Source of the DNA: Candidatus Pantoea bituminis
GTDB taxonomy: Bacteria > Pseudomonadota > Gammaproteobacteria > Enterobacterales > Enterobacteriaceae
Assembly: GCF_018842675.1 (NCBI RefSeq)
Contig: NZ_JAGTWO010000004.1
Span: 3,782,001-3,846,000, forward strand
Length of the DNA stretch: 64,000 bases
Direction of reading: 5' to 3'
Both the position numbers and the translations under genes were made by a program. The stretch's first letter is position 1; each line of letters opens with the position of its first letter. Below are positions 8,915 to 18,379 of the stretch, one piece after another. The notes under the pieces were generated by a model. It was not told where the DNA came from and did no database searches. It worked only from the letters and a program-made list of their open reading frames with translations.

Positions 8915-9959
8915 TTTGCCTTTCCAGCAGGAAGCCCAACAGCGACTGGGCGATGACCTGTTTCGCTATATGATCGGTCAGCCTGCCGATGCGTATGGCA
9001 AGGTTAGCGACAGCAATTACCTCGCGCTGCAACGCTTTCGTCTGCTGCCGCGGGTGTTGCAAGGTAATGAAGAGATTAATACCGAGGTGACGCTTTTCGA
9101 GCAACGTTGGGCCGCGCCGATTGGCGTTGGCGCTTTTGCGGGCGACCAGATTTTCCATGAAGAAGGTTTACTGCCGATTGCTCGCGCCTGTAAACGCCTA
9201 CAACTGCCATTAGTGATCTCGGAAGAAACCGTCACGCCGATGCGCGATATTGGCGCTGAATATGACCGCTGCTGGTTACAACTGCGAGCCGCTGGCGACG
9301 TTAGCCGCATTCAGGATTTGATCGACCAGGCCGCAGACGCTGGATTTAAAGGCATTGTGCTCACGGTGCTTGCGCCAGTGCATCCGGTGTCTGGCCTGCA
9401 ACCGGGCGGTTTTTCCATCGGCGAGGCGCTGAAAAAGCGCGGCATGATCACCCTTGGCGGCACTGAGCCTGGCGTTTTTCCTCTGCCTGCGTTTCCGGTC
9501 TGGAACTGGACACAGATTGATGAAGTCGCCGCCTTTTGCGCCAGCCGCGATCTGCCGCTGCTGCTGAAAGGCATTTTGCATCATGACGATGCGGCTCCCG
9601 CCGCGCAGCACGGCGTCAGCGGGCTGATCGCCTCAAATATTGGACTGCGACAGAGCGCACGCTGGTCCACCCCCGTCGATCAATTACCCGATCTTCAGGC
9701 GGTAACGCGATTGCCGCTGCTGTTAGATGGTAGCGTTCGCAGCGGCAGTGACGCGGTGGTGGCGCGCTGCCTCGGTGCACAGCTTTCTCTCAGCGTACGT
9801 CCGGTGATCAGTGCGTTGGTCGCGGGCGGTGAAGAGGCCGTTTTCGCGTTACTGAAGGGTTGGAAGAACGAGATCGCGGCTGTTAGCCATTGGTGTGGCG
9901 TCAGCAATATGTGTGAGCTGAACGGCAGCTATTTGACGGAGGCGCGCGTATGCATCTGA
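8901..9959 (+). CDS. FMN-dependent alpha-hydroxyacid dehydrogenase homologue lacking the catalytic His
   Basis: 352-residue TIM-barrel protein of the lactate/glycolate oxidase family, which oxidises L-2-hydroxyacids to ketoacids with FMN. The N-terminal pattern FRLLPRVL, the FMN-contacting LPLLLKGIL (Lys 223) and the phosphate-binding LLLDGSVRSGSDAV are recognisable. The active-site signature, normally SNHGGRQ, reads SNIGLRQ at 245-251: the base His is Ile 247 while the following Arg is kept. Classical hydride chemistry is therefore doubtful. The start is ATG at 8901 with AAGGAGG seven bases upstream. It overlaps neighbours on both sides, so it is co-translated within the operon. It may be an isomerase-like, repurposed or inactive paralogue. 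Confidence 0.75.
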   Translation: MSMPDLPFQQEAQQRLGDDLFRYMIGQPADAYGKVSDSNYLALQRFRLLPRVLQGNEEINTEVTLFEQRWAAPIGVGAFAGDQIFHEEGLLPIARACKRLQLPLVISEETVTPMRDIGAEYDRCWLQLRAAGDVSRIQDLIDQAADAGFKGIVLTVLAPVHPVSGLQPGGFSIGEALKKRGMITLGGTEPGVFPLPAFPVWNWTQIDEVAAFCASRDLPLLLKGILHHDDAAPAAQHGVSGLIASNIGLRQSARWSTPVDQLPDLQAVTRLPLLLDGSVRSGSDAVVARCLGAQLSLSVRPVISALVAGGEEAVFALLKGWKNEIAAVSHWCGVSNMCELNGSYLTEARVCI

Positions 9960-10873
9960 TTTTTAACCAAGGCGACGCCAGCGAATCACGCATATATTAC
10001 TGCGCACATTATCTGGCCGACAGCATGGGCCTGTTTGCCGATGAAGGTCTCAGCATCACCTTTACCACCAGCGAATCCGGTGGACATACCGTTCAGGGTG
10101 GCCAGGTTCCGGCAGTGATGAACGGCGAAGCCGATCTCACGTTGGGTGGTCCGATGGTGGTGATGAAAAATTTCCAGGAAAACGGCCCTGACTTACGCTG
10201 CTTTTGTGCCTCGGTGGCGGCAAATCCGTGGTTCTTAGCCGCCGCACAGCCCCAACCTGACTTTGTGTTCTCGCAATTACGTGGCAAACGGGTGATCGAC
10301 GTCGGCAATGTCGGCACCGCTACCCTGACTTTCCGCTGGCTGCTAGCACAACAGAATTTGACCGATGCGGTCACTCTCATTCCTGGCAGCGGTGACGCTG
10401 AACGCGATTACGCCGCCATTACGAATGGCGAGGCCGATTACGCGCTACACGCCATGCATGCGCTGGCACCGGCCATTGCACAAGGTCAACTTTTTAGCAT
10501 AACCAGCCTGGCGGCTTTATGCGGCAACGTGCCGTGGAGCGCCTATATCGCCCGCGCTAATGTCATGCAAAACAAAGCCACTGCGTTCAACGCCTTTACC
10601 CGCGCCATTGCTCACGCACTGTGCTTGCTGGAAAAGCTTGATGCGCGTGAGGTAGCAGAAAAAGTCCAGGCGTATTATCCCGACTACGCTTTTGACGCAT
10701 TGATTATTGGGATTAACGCCTACCAACAGGCGAATATTTTTGCCCGCAAGCCGCAAATTCCTCGCAGCGAATTTGAACACTTCAGCCAGCTGCTGAGTGC
10801 CATCGGCTGGCTCAATCCCAAGCTGCCCGTGCCTTACGCCACGCTGGTGGTTTCACCAGAGGAGATCCAATGA
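9950..10873 (+). CDS. THI5/NMT1-like (SsuA-type) binding-protein-fold protein, no signal peptide
   Basis: 307-residue protein of the NMT1/THI5-like superfamily, which includes periplasmic binding proteins for sulfonates and pyrimidine precursors. Family features are YYCAHYLADSMGLFADEGL at the start, then AVMNGEADLTLGGPMVVMKNF, LRGKRVIDVGNVGTATLTF and an AAITNGEADYALHAMHAL segment. It begins MHLIFNQGDASESRIYY with no export signal, so it should stay in the cytoplasm. The gene overlaps the previous one by 10 bases and the next by 4. No matching SsuB/SsuC components are present. A cytoplasmic ligand sensor or an enzyme with this fold is more likely than a transport component. Confidence 0.7.
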   Translation: MHLIFNQGDASESRIYYCAHYLADSMGLFADEGLSITFTTSESGGHTVQGGQVPAVMNGEADLTLGGPMVVMKNFQENGPDLRCFCASVAANPWFLAAAQPQPDFVFSQLRGKRVIDVGNVGTATLTFRWLLAQQNLTDAVTLIPGSGDAERDYAAITNGEADYALHAMHALAPAIAQGQLFSITSLAALCGNVPWSAYIARANVMQNKATAFNAFTRAIAHALCLLEKLDAREVAEKVQAYYPDYAFDALIIGINAYQQANIFARKPQIPRSEFEHFSQLLSAIGWLNPKLPVPYATLVVSPEEIQ

Positions 10874-12245
10874 AAACCTTGATTATCAATGGTCGGGTGA
10901 TTACCGAGCAGGGCGAACTGGCCGCCGACCTGTTGATTGACGCAGGAAAGATCAGCGGCATTATGGCTCGTGGCAGCGACCGCCCTGCGGTGGATGAAGT
11001 GATCGACGCCAGCGATATGATCATCGTGCCAGGCGCCATTGATGTGCACACCCATTTCACCGGTTCGCATGACTTTCCGCAGCAAGAATTACGCGAAGGA
11101 ACACGGGTGCCGCTGCGCACGGCGTGACCACGATTATTGAAATGCCCCATTCGCTGCCGCCCGCTACCACGCTAGATAACTTTGTCGCCAAGCGTGAGTG
11201 GCTGACACAAAATTGCTCGGTGGATTTTGCGATGTGGGCCGGATTAGACGGGCGCAACGTCGATCAGTTAGCCGCGCTGGATAACGCAGGTGCCCTCGCC
11301 TTTAAAGCCTTTTTGTGTAGCGGCGCGCCCAATGGCGAAGCTACCGATGAAAAGGGTTTGCCACGGCTGGACGACGATGGCCTGCTGCGCGCCATGCGCG
11401 AACTCAAAACCTTTGACGGACTGATTGGCGTACATGCCGAGAATCATGACATTTTGATCGGCGCGGGAGGCGAATTGCGCCGCGCAGGCCGCAAAGATAT
11501 TCGTGCTCATGCGCTGGCAGGCCCAGAAATTGCTGAGATAGAAGCGGTTGGTCGGGTGCTGGCGATTGCCGAAGAGACCGGCGCACGCTGTCATATCGTG
11601 CATGTCAGCTCGGCCCGCGCCGCTGAAACCATCATCGCCGCCAAACCAAAGGTACGCGCCACCTTTGAAACCTGTCCGCACTATTTGATTCTCGACGAAG
11701 AAGATCTGGTACGCATCGGGCCGAACGCACGATGCGGGCCGCCGTTTCGTCCACGTTCGGTTGTCGATGCATTGTGGCAACTATTGGAACGCGGCGATAT
11801 CGACATGGTGGCTTCAGATCATTGTCCTTACACACCTGAACAAAAACGGGCGGGACTCGACAGTATTTGGGATGCCGGCATGGGTTTGACCGGTATTGAA
11901 ACACTCAGCCCAATGATGTTCAGCGAAGCACACGTCAAACACGGCGTCTCTTTGAGCGAGTTTGCACGTCTGACCGCCAGCGGCCCGGCGAAAGCTTTTC
12001 AGTTATGGGGCCGTAAAGGCGCCATCGCCCTGGGTTTTGATGCGGATTTGGTGTTTTACGATGCCAGTGTCAGTTGGACGGTGCGCGGTGCTGATTTTCA
12101 GGGTCTCGGCAAATGGAGCGCATTTGAAGGGATGCACTGTCAGGGTAAAGTGATGCGTACACTCATTCGCGGCGTGACGGTTTATCACGACAATCACATA
12201 CAGGTTGAACCCGGCTTCGGCCAGTTTCTGACCCGGCAGGCTTAA
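10870..12245 (+). CDS. Cyclic amidohydrolase, allantoinase/hydantoinase/dihydroorotase family (one frameshift)
   Basis: Metal-dependent cyclic amidohydrolase that opens cyclic amide rings such as allantoin, hydantoins or dihydropyrimidines. Visible motifs in order: GAIDVHTHF (two metal-binding His), FKAFLCSG (carboxylated Lys), GVHAENHD, CHIVHVSSARA (His ligand) and ASDHCPYT (Asp ligand). The frame breaks near 11108, where adding one base gives EGTR, one residue, then AAHGVTTIIEM, a typical family junction. Repaired length is 458 residues, normal for allantoinase or hydantoinase. It overlaps the upstream gene by 4 bases (ATGA). In this operon it probably opens a ring in the imported compound; the actual substrate cannot be told. 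Confidence 0.85.
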
Positions 12246-12257
12246 CAGGACAACACC

Positions 12258-13027
12258 ATGGCAGGAAAGTCGACTACCCAGACGGGCCGCAGCAAAAAAA
12301 TATCGCACCGCTCGCGCTTAAAGAGCAGTCGCCAGATCAATGGCGTGTCGCCCGCCCACGAACGCTGGTCGATCACGCGGTGGACGCTATTCTTGCCGCC
12401 GCCTCGCGTGGATTAATTTTACCTGGCGATCGCATCGCCGAGCCGGACCTGGTCTCGCGTCTGGGCATGAGCCGCGTGCCGATTCGCGAGGCGCTGCGCA
12501 TCCTGGAAAGCCAAGGCATCGTGACCAGCGAACCCTATAAAGGCATTCGCCTGATGGAGATTTCTCATCAGCGGCTGGAACAGATTATCGATGTACGCAT
12601 CCCACTGGAAACGCTGGCCTGCCGCCGTGCAATTGAGGCTGGTCGCAACGGTCAACCGCAGTTAACCCGTCTTTATCAGGCCGTGGCTGATATGCAGATG
12701 ATGATGCAGCGCGACGATGTCTACGGTTTCGCCTCAGCCGACACTGACTTTCATCGCACGCTGTGCAGCTTTGGCCACAATCCGGTGCTCAGCAATTTAT
12801 GGGAGTCGATTGCTCGCCAGCTAACGGTGATATTTGGCCTTTCCACTATGGGCAAGTCGATGAGCGACATCATTGAAGAGCACCAACGGCTGATTAACGT
12901 CTTCGCTGAAGGCGATATCGACAAAATGACAGCCGAAATTGAAAACCACGTGCGCATTCAGGCTCTGGATGTGGACTACGAATCGATTATTACTCAGCGC
13001 CGACAGCAACGTATTTCCGCCAGTTGA
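12258..13027 (+). CDS. GntR family regulator, FCD type (one frameshift)
   Basis: DNA-binding regulator with an N-terminal winged helix (LVSRLGMSRVPIREALRILE) and a C-terminal all-helical FCD ligand domain (RRAIEAGR..., DTDFHRTLCSFGHNP with metal-site His). ATG at 12258 opens MAGKSTTQTGRSKK. One A missing from the run at 12294-12300 leads into IAPLALKEQSPDQWRVARPR, which is in frame with the rest and looks genuine. The repaired length is 256 residues. GTG at 12380 is a shorter alternative. It is encoded inside the catabolic operon and is the best candidate to bind the two ATCGTATACGAAAT sites upstream of 4850. It probably represses and releases on binding a pathway intermediate. Confidence 0.85.
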
Positions 13028-13064
13028 CGCCTTTGTTTGACCTTTTAACACCAGGAAAAGCACG

Positions 13065-14186
13065 ATGAAAATCACCAATGTTGAAGCCTTTTATTTGCGG
13101 CTTCCCGTGATCGAAGCGCGTACCGACAGTTCTCAGGATGCGCTGCTGATCAAAATTACCACCGACGCGGGCATCACCGGTTGGGGTGAAGTGGATGGCA
13201 GCCCTTACGTCACCAAAGCCATTATTGAAGCACCCTATTCACACACGATGGTTACCGGGCTGAAATCGCTGCTCATTGGCGAAAATCCACTGGAAACGAC
13301 GCGTTTGTGGAAGAAGATGCACAAAGCCACTATCTATTACGGTCGCAGCGGTGCGGTATTGCAGGCGATGGCGGGCATTGATATCGCCTTGTGGGATATC
13401 AAAGGCAAAGCACTTGGCAAGCCGATCGTAGAACTGCTCGGCGGCGCAATGCGCGACAAGATGCGGGTTTATTCTTCAAACATGTTTCAGTTCAGTGTTG
13501 AAGAGACGGTGGCGCGTGCGCGTCACGCCGTCGATACCGGACACAGCGGCGTAAAATTTGGCTGGGAACCGTTTGGCCACGATGAAGCTCAGGATTTACG
13601 TTACCTTGAAGCACTGCGTAAAGCCGTGGGCGACGACATTGATTTAATGTTAGATGTGGGCCACGTCTGGGATGCGAAAACCACCGTTCGTCGCAGTCAG
13701 CGCTATGAACATCTCAATTTATTCTGGATAGAAGAGCCGCTGCATCCAGACAATTACGCCGGCTATGGCCAGGTTTCCACCGCCTGTCAGCAGCACATTG
13801 CTGCCGGTGAGCAAGAGTGCTCGGTGGTAGGTTTCCAGCGCCTGATCGACGAAGGCGGCATTGATATCGTGCAGATCGACCTGACGCGCACCGGCTTTAC
13901 GCAGGCGATGGAAATTGCCAGCTACGCCCACAGCCGTGGCCGTAAAGTCTGCAATCACAACTTCACCACGGATATTAATACCGCCGCCTCGCTGCATTTT
14001 CTCTGTGCAATCGAGAATGCGCTGGTAATGGAATACTGCGTCGAGCCGGGCGAAATCAGTCGATCGCTGGCGAAAAATCCGGTGCGCATCACAGACGGCT
14101 ATGCCTGGCTGCCGAGTGAGCCGGGTTTAGGTGTCGAACCCGATGACACTGTGATCGAGAAATTCGTCGTTCGTGACTACGTTTAG
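13065..14186 (+). CDS. Enolase superfamily enzyme, mandelate racemase/muconate lactonizing family
   Basis: 373-residue member of the MR/MLE group, which abstracts the proton alpha to a carboxylate (racemases, sugar-acid dehydratases). By comparison with mandelate racemase, the Mg ligands are Asp 197 (LMLDVGH), Glu 223 (WIEEP) and Glu 249 (AAGEQ). The Asp 272-His 298 dyad (IVQIDL, CNHNF) is present. On the opposite face only the first Lys of the KxK motif is kept: Lys 164-Phe-Gly 166. A one-base-side reaction such as dehydration is thus more likely than racemisation. It is the last gene of the operon, 37 bases after the GntR gene. Substrate unknown. Confidence 0.85.
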   Translation: MKITNVEAFYLRLPVIEARTDSSQDALLIKITTDAGITGWGEVDGSPYVTKAIIEAPYSHTMVTGLKSLLIGENPLETTRLWKKMHKATIYYGRSGAVLQAMAGIDIALWDIKGKALGKPIVELLGGAMRDKMRVYSSNMFQFSVEETVARARHAVDTGHSGVKFGWEPFGHDEAQDLRYLEALRKAVGDDIDLMLDVGHVWDAKTTVRRSQRYEHLNLFWIEEPLHPDNYAGYGQVSTACQQHIAAGEQECSVVGFQRLIDEGGIDIVQIDLTRTGFTQAMEIASYAHSRGRKVCNHNFTTDINTAASLHFLCAIENALVMEYCVEPGEISRSLAKNPVRITDGYAWLPSEPGLGVEPDDTVIEKFVVRDYV

Positions 14187-14288
14187 GTAACTACGTTCCG
14201 GATGGCTCTGAATCCTTGAGCCAAAGGTTGTTGGCGCGACGATGACTGGCTAACCTTCTTCGCACGGAGCGCCGCGCAAGAGGAAACC

Positions 14289-15284
14289 ATGCAGCAAAAG
14301 ATTTACTGGATCGATAATTTACGCGCCATTGCCTGCTTGATGGTGATCGTGATTCACACCACAACCTGGTACATCACCGGCCCGGTAGCGGTGACGGGCT
14401 TTCACTGGGATATTGCTAACATTTTGAACTCTGCGTCGCGCGTCTGCGTGCCGCTGTTTTTTATGATTTCGGGTTATCTGTTCTTCGGTGAGCGCAGTGC
14501 GCAACCGCGTCATATGCTGCGGCTGGTGCTCTGTTTGCTGTTTTACAGCGCGGTGGCGCTGGCCTATATCACTTGGTTAACGCCGATTAGTGAAGGCCGA
14601 TCGCTGCTGAAAATGCTGCAAAAGCCGGTGTTCTACCACTTGTGGTTTTTCTTCGCGCTGATTGGTATTTATCTGCTTTCGCCACTGATTCAGGTGAAAG
14701 CGGTGCAGGCGCGCTACGTCGTGCTGTTGGTAGTGGTTCTGGCGGTGCTGGCTAATCCCAACACCGCGAGTCAGTCGTTGGGTCGATTTCACTGGCTACC
14801 GGTGAATTTATATGTCAGCGGTGACAGTATTTATTATTTGCTCTATGCGCTGCTGGGTCGCGCGATTGGCACAATGGAAACCCAAGGGCGCCGCGCAAGC
14901 TGGCTGGCTGCGGGCGGATTCATCGCCTGTGTGATTGGCATTGCATTGGGCACTAAGCAAGAACTGAAGATCAACGGCGCGTTCAACGACACCTGGTATC
15001 TCTATTGTGGCCCGCTGGTATTTATCGCTGCCATCAGCTTGCTGGTTTTGTTTAAAAATGTCCTCAATAGTCGCACAGTGCCCGGCATGGCGATGATTGC
15101 GCGCTATTCACTGCCGATTTATGGTTTCCACGCGCTGTTTATTCATTATCTCCGCACTCATCACTATGACGATATGTCGCGCCCGTGGCTGGATCTGCCG
15201 TGGGTATTTGGCGTGACCTTAGGTGGCAGCTTGTTGCTGGCAATGGTATTAAAACGTGTCGATAAACATCATTTGGTGAGCTGA
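14289..15284 (+). CDS. wecH: WecH, O-acetyltransferase for enterobacterial common antigen
   Basis: Integral membrane acyltransferase of family 3, about ten transmembrane helices, that O-acetylates GlcNAc residues of enterobacterial common antigen. The protein starts [20 protein letters not shown] and contains the family-typical HTTTWY and [20 protein letters not shown]. It is nearly collinear with E. coli WecH (331 residues) and ends [10 protein letters not shown]. In E. coli wecH lies next to glyQ; here the 9.4-kb catabolic island separates them. It overlaps the convergent regulator gene by 16 bases. Confidence 0.95.
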   Translation: MQQKIYWIDNLRAIACLMVIVIHTTTWYITGPVAVTGFHWDIANILNSASRVCVPLFFMISGYLFFGERSAQPRHMLRLVLCLLFYSAVALAYITWLTPISEGRSLLKMLQKPVFYHLWFFFALIGIYLLSPLIQVKAVQARYVVLLVVVLAVLANPNTASQSLGRFHWLPVNLYVSGDSIYYLLYALLGRAIGTMETQGRRASWLAAGGFIACVIGIALGTKQELKINGAFNDTWYLYCGPLVFIAAISLLVLFKNVLNSRTVPGMAMIARYSLPIYGFHALFIHYLRTHHYDDMSRPWLDLPWVFGVTLGGSLLLAMVLKRVDKHHLVS

Positions 15285-16201
15285 TCGTCCCAGCGCTGGC
15301 GCGCACGACGCAACTGGCGCGCCGAGGAAAATCCCGCCGCCAGCGCGGCTTTTTCTGCCGCTTCGCCCTGCTGCTGGCGCTGACGCGCAATGCCGACCCG
15401 CAGCTGCTCGTGATATTCCCGCACGCTGATACCCAAATGCTGACGAAACAGCCGCGCCAGATGCCGGCTGCTCACATGGACACGCATCGCGAGTTCCCCC
15501 AACGACCAGCTATGTTCCGGGTGAGCCATCATCGCATCCTGCGCTCGATGAATCGCCGGATGCAGATGATTGCGGTAACGCAGCCACGGTGAAAGTTGCG
15601 GGTCATCACCAGAACGGCGAAACCACACCACCATTTCACGCGCCACGGCTAGCGCGGTTTGTGCCCCACATAAACGGGTGATCAAGTGCAAAGCGAGATC
15701 GATGCCTGCGGTGATACCCGCGCTGGTCCAGATGCTGCCATCTTCAACGAAGACACGGTTCTCTCTGATCACTGCCTGAGGCGCGGTGGCTTTCATGCGT
15801 TCCAACACGTCATGATGCGTGGTGCACTGAATGCCATTGAGCAAACCCGCCTGCGCCGCCAATAAAGCCCCCGAGCAGACACAAACCAGCATAAGCGTTT
15901 GCGCCTGAATTGCCGCCTGTTGACGTTGCAGCCAGTCACGCGCCTGCTTCGCTTGCGGCGTGTCGTAGCAACTGCGTGAATCGTAGACGCCGGGTACCAC
16001 CAGCAAACTTTCAGGCGGCAGCGTGTCGGGCAGCGGCTCGATATTGCCAATCGTCATACCCGTTGAGCAGAGCACGTTTTCCTGCGGACCGATGTAGCGC
16101 AGCGTAAAGTTGCCGTCCGCCAGCGTGAAAGCTTCAGCGGGGCCAGCAACATCCAGCGTCATGACACCGGGCAGCGTTAAGAACCAGACGGTTTGCGGCA
16201 T
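15269..16201 (-). CDS. GlxA-type regulator: DJ-1/PfpI domain plus AraC helix-turn-helix
   Basis: 310-residue regulator. An N-terminal class I glutamine-amidotransferase-like (DJ-1/PfpI) sensor domain covers about residues 1-190, with the nucleophile-elbow region [14 protein letters not shown] and the [18 protein letters not shown] block. An AraC-type DNA-binding domain follows ([26 protein letters not shown]). The second AraC helix-turn-helix is recognisable but diverged ([16 protein letters not shown]). Proteins of this architecture sense small metabolites; the target is not evident here. It lies 22 bases downstream of yieH on the same strand and may be read through from it. Confidence 0.85.
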   Translation of the reverse strand: MPQTVWFLTLPGVMTLDVAGPAEAFTLADGNFTLRYIGPQENVLCSTGMTIGNIEPLPDTLPPESLLVVPGVYDSRSCYDTPQAKQARDWLQRQQAAIQAQTLMLVCVCSGALLAAQAGLLNGIQCTTHHDVLERMKATAPQAVIRENRVFVEDGSIWTSAGITAGIDLALHLITRLCGAQTALAVAREMVVWFRRSGDDPQLSPWLRYRNHLHPAIHRAQDAMMAHPEHSWSLGELAMRVHVSSRHLARLFRQHLGISVREYHEQLRVGIARQRQQQGEAAEKAALAAGFSSARQLRRARQRWDDQLTK

Positions 16202-16223
16202 CCATTGTCTCTGATGTTAAAGG

Positions 16224-16883
16224 TTAAACCAGGTTCCAACCGCGAGCGCGCCACAGCGCGGGCAGCTGTGCCATATCCTCAAATCGCGTAATCAGCGGGT
16301 GGTCAAGTTCAGGATTGTGCGCATCAGCGCAGTAGTAAAATACCGGAATACCTGCCGCAATGCCCGCGCGTGCGCCAGCTTCAGAATCGTCGACCAAAAT
16401 GCAGCGTTCAATCGGTACTTGCATCTGTTCAGCGGCGTGGTACATCAGTTCGGGATCGGGCTTCCAGTGCAAAATGTCATAGCCGCTGTAGAGATGCTCC
16501 TCAAAATGCGCCAGCATGCCGGTCAGGCCCAGCGAGTGCTGCATCTTCTTCACCGTACCGTTCGATACCACACACATCGGCACTTTCACCTGATCAACCA
16601 ACGCTTTCGCACCGGGAATCGGTTTCAGCTCCAGATCGAACAGCCGCGCAACCTCAGCCCGGTAGGCAGTTTCAACCTCTTCCAGGGGCAACGTCACCTG
16701 ATGCGCGTCTCCCACGTCGCGAATGATGTCGTAAAGCTTGATGCCTTTATACTTCTCAAACATCTCCTGCAGTGAAAGCGTAATACCGTAGCGGGCAAAG
16801 GTGTTTACATAGCCTTGCGTACAGAGCAATTCGCTGTCTACCAGCGTGCCATCGCAGTCAAAAAATACACATTCTATAGACAT
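16224..16883 (-). CDS. yieH: 6-phosphogluconate phosphatase YieH (HAD family)
   Basis: 219-residue HAD phosphatase. The nucleophile motif FFDCDGTLVDSE is at residues 7-18. Motif II is CVVSNGT, the motif III Lys lies in HWKPDPELM, and motif IV is ILVDDSEAGARAG. It is closely similar to E. coli YieH, which dephosphorylates 6-phosphogluconate and related sugar phosphates in the cytoplasm. As in E. coli it is divergent from the adenine permease gene, with about 130 bp between them. Confidence 0.92.
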   Translation of the reverse strand: MSIECVFFDCDGTLVDSELLCTQGYVNTFARYGITLSLQEMFEKYKGIKLYDIIRDVGDAHQVTLPLEEVETAYRAEVARLFDLELKPIPGAKALVDQVKVPMCVVSNGTVKKMQHSLGLTGMLAHFEEHLYSGYDILHWKPDPELMYHAAEQMQVPIERCILVDDSEAGARAGIAAGIPVFYYCADAHNPELDHPLITRFEDMAQLPALWRARGWNLV

Positions 16884-17013
16884 CAGACTCTATCCTTTGA
16901 TTTGTGGGTACCTTCACACTCTACCATTGGCAATCGGTTGCGAAAAATCATTGTATTGCGCTGTTAAAATCGCCAGGATACGCGCCGAAAGTTTTTCTTC
17001 TGGAATGGATGAA

Positions 17014-18327
17014 ATGAACAAACAAGGCCTTTTGCAGCGCATCTTCAAGCTGCAGGAACACGGCACGTCGGTGCGTACCGAAGTGATTGCCGGTATCACC
17101 ACTTTTCTGACCATGGTCTATATCGTCTTCGTCAATCCGCAGATTTTAGGGGTGGCGGGCATGGATACCCAGGCGGTGTTTGTAACGACCTGCCTGATCG
17201 CTGCCTTTGGCAGTATTTTGATGGGATTATTTGCAAATCTGCCCGTCGCGCTGGCGCCGGCGATGGGCCTGAACGCCTTCTTCGCCTTTGTGGTGGTAGG
17301 TGCGATGGGTTATTCGTGGCAGATTGGCATGGGCGCCATTTTCTGGGGTGCGCTGGGGCTGTTGATCCTGACGCTGCTGCGTGTACGTTACTGGATGATC
17401 GCCAATATCCCGCTGAGTTTACGCGTAGGTATCACCGCAGGTATCGGCCTGTTTATCGCCATGATGGGGCTGAAAAACGCCGGCATCATCGTGCCGAATC
17501 CTGATACGTTAGTGGCGGTGGGGAATCTCTCCTCGCACAGCGTGCTGCTTGGCGCGCTCGGTTTCTTTATTATCGCTATCCTTGCGTCACGTAATATTCA
17601 TGCTGCGGTATTGATTTCAATGCTGGTAACAACCGCCATTGGCTGGATACTGGGCGACGTGAAATTTGTTGGTCTGTTTTCTGCTCCGCCATCAGTCACC
17701 TCGGTGGTCGGCCAGGTGGATATCAAAGGTGCCTTTAACATTGGCATGGCGGGCGTGATCTTCTCTTTCATGTTGGTGAATCTGTTCGACTCTTCCGGCA
17801 CGCTGATTGGCGTCACGGACAAAGCCGGATTAACCGACGAAAAAGGGACTTTTCCGCGCATGAAGCAGGCGCTGTATGTCGACAGCATCAGCTCAGTAAG
17901 CGGCGCATTGATCGGGACATCCTCGGTCACGGCTTATATTGAAAGTACCTCCGGCGTAGCGATCGGCGGGCGCACCGGGTTGATGGCGGTGGTGACCGGT
18001 ATTTTATTCCTGCTGGTGATGTTCTTGTCACCGCTGGCGGCAATGGTGCCCAGTTATGCCGCCGCAGGCGCGTTAATTTACGTTGGCGTATTGATGACAT
18101 CCAGCCTTTCACGCGTGCGTTGGGATGATTTAACGGAAGCCGTTCCTGCCTTTGTGACCGCAGCAATGATGCCGTTCAGTTTCTCCATCACCGAAGGCAT
18201 TGCGCTGGGCTTTATTGCGTACTGCGTGATGAAACTGGGCACCGGACGCTGGCGTGAAATCAGCCCTTGTGTGGTTATCGTCGCACTGCTTTTTGTGTTG
18301 AAAATAGCTTTTATCGACGCACATTAA
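17014..18327 (+). CDS. adeP: Adenine:H+ permease of the AzgA/NCS2 type
   Basis: 437-residue inner membrane permease, close to E. coli AdeP (YieG), a high-affinity adenine importer. Family blocks include TEVIAGITTFLTMVYIVFVNP, LPVALAPAMGLNAFFAF, VNLFDSSGTLIGVTDKAG and the ending VLKIAFIDAH. The open frame continues upstream, but similarity starts at MNKQGLLQRIFKL; ATG at 17005 (three codons earlier) is an equal option. An intrinsic terminator follows at 18352. yieH is divergent upstream. Confidence 0.93.
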   Translation: MNKQGLLQRIFKLQEHGTSVRTEVIAGITTFLTMVYIVFVNPQILGVAGMDTQAVFVTTCLIAAFGSILMGLFANLPVALAPAMGLNAFFAFVVVGAMGYSWQIGMGAIFWGALGLLILTLLRVRYWMIANIPLSLRVGITAGIGLFIAMMGLKNAGIIVPNPDTLVAVGNLSSHSVLLGALGFFIIAILASRNIHAAVLISMLVTTAIGWILGDVKFVGLFSAPPSVTSVVGQVDIKGAFNIGMAGVIFSFMLVNLFDSSGTLIGVTDKAGLTDEKGTFPRMKQALYVDSISSVSGALIGTSSVTAYIESTSGVAIGGRTGLMAVVTGILFLLVMFLSPLAAMVPSYAAAGALIYVGVLMTSSLSRVRWDDLTEAVPAFVTAAMMPFSFSITEGIALGFIAYCVMKLGTGRWREISPCVVIVALLFVLKIAFIDAH

Positions 18328-18351
18328 CCACAAATCGCTGCACGTTTAATG

Positions 18352-18379
18352 AAAAAAGGCCGCAATAGCGGCCTTTTTT
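18352..18379. terminator. Bidirectional intrinsic terminator
   Basis: AAAAAAGGCCGC, loop AATA, GCGGCCTTTTTT: 12 paired positions with A and T runs on both sides. It serves adeP on + and the phosphopantetheinyl transferase gene on -, whose stop codon touches its edge. Confidence 0.9.

Noticed and set aside
16846..17013. N-terminal extension of the adenine permease
   Set aside because: It overlaps the divergent yieH start and has no family similarity; the permease begins at 17005 or 17014.
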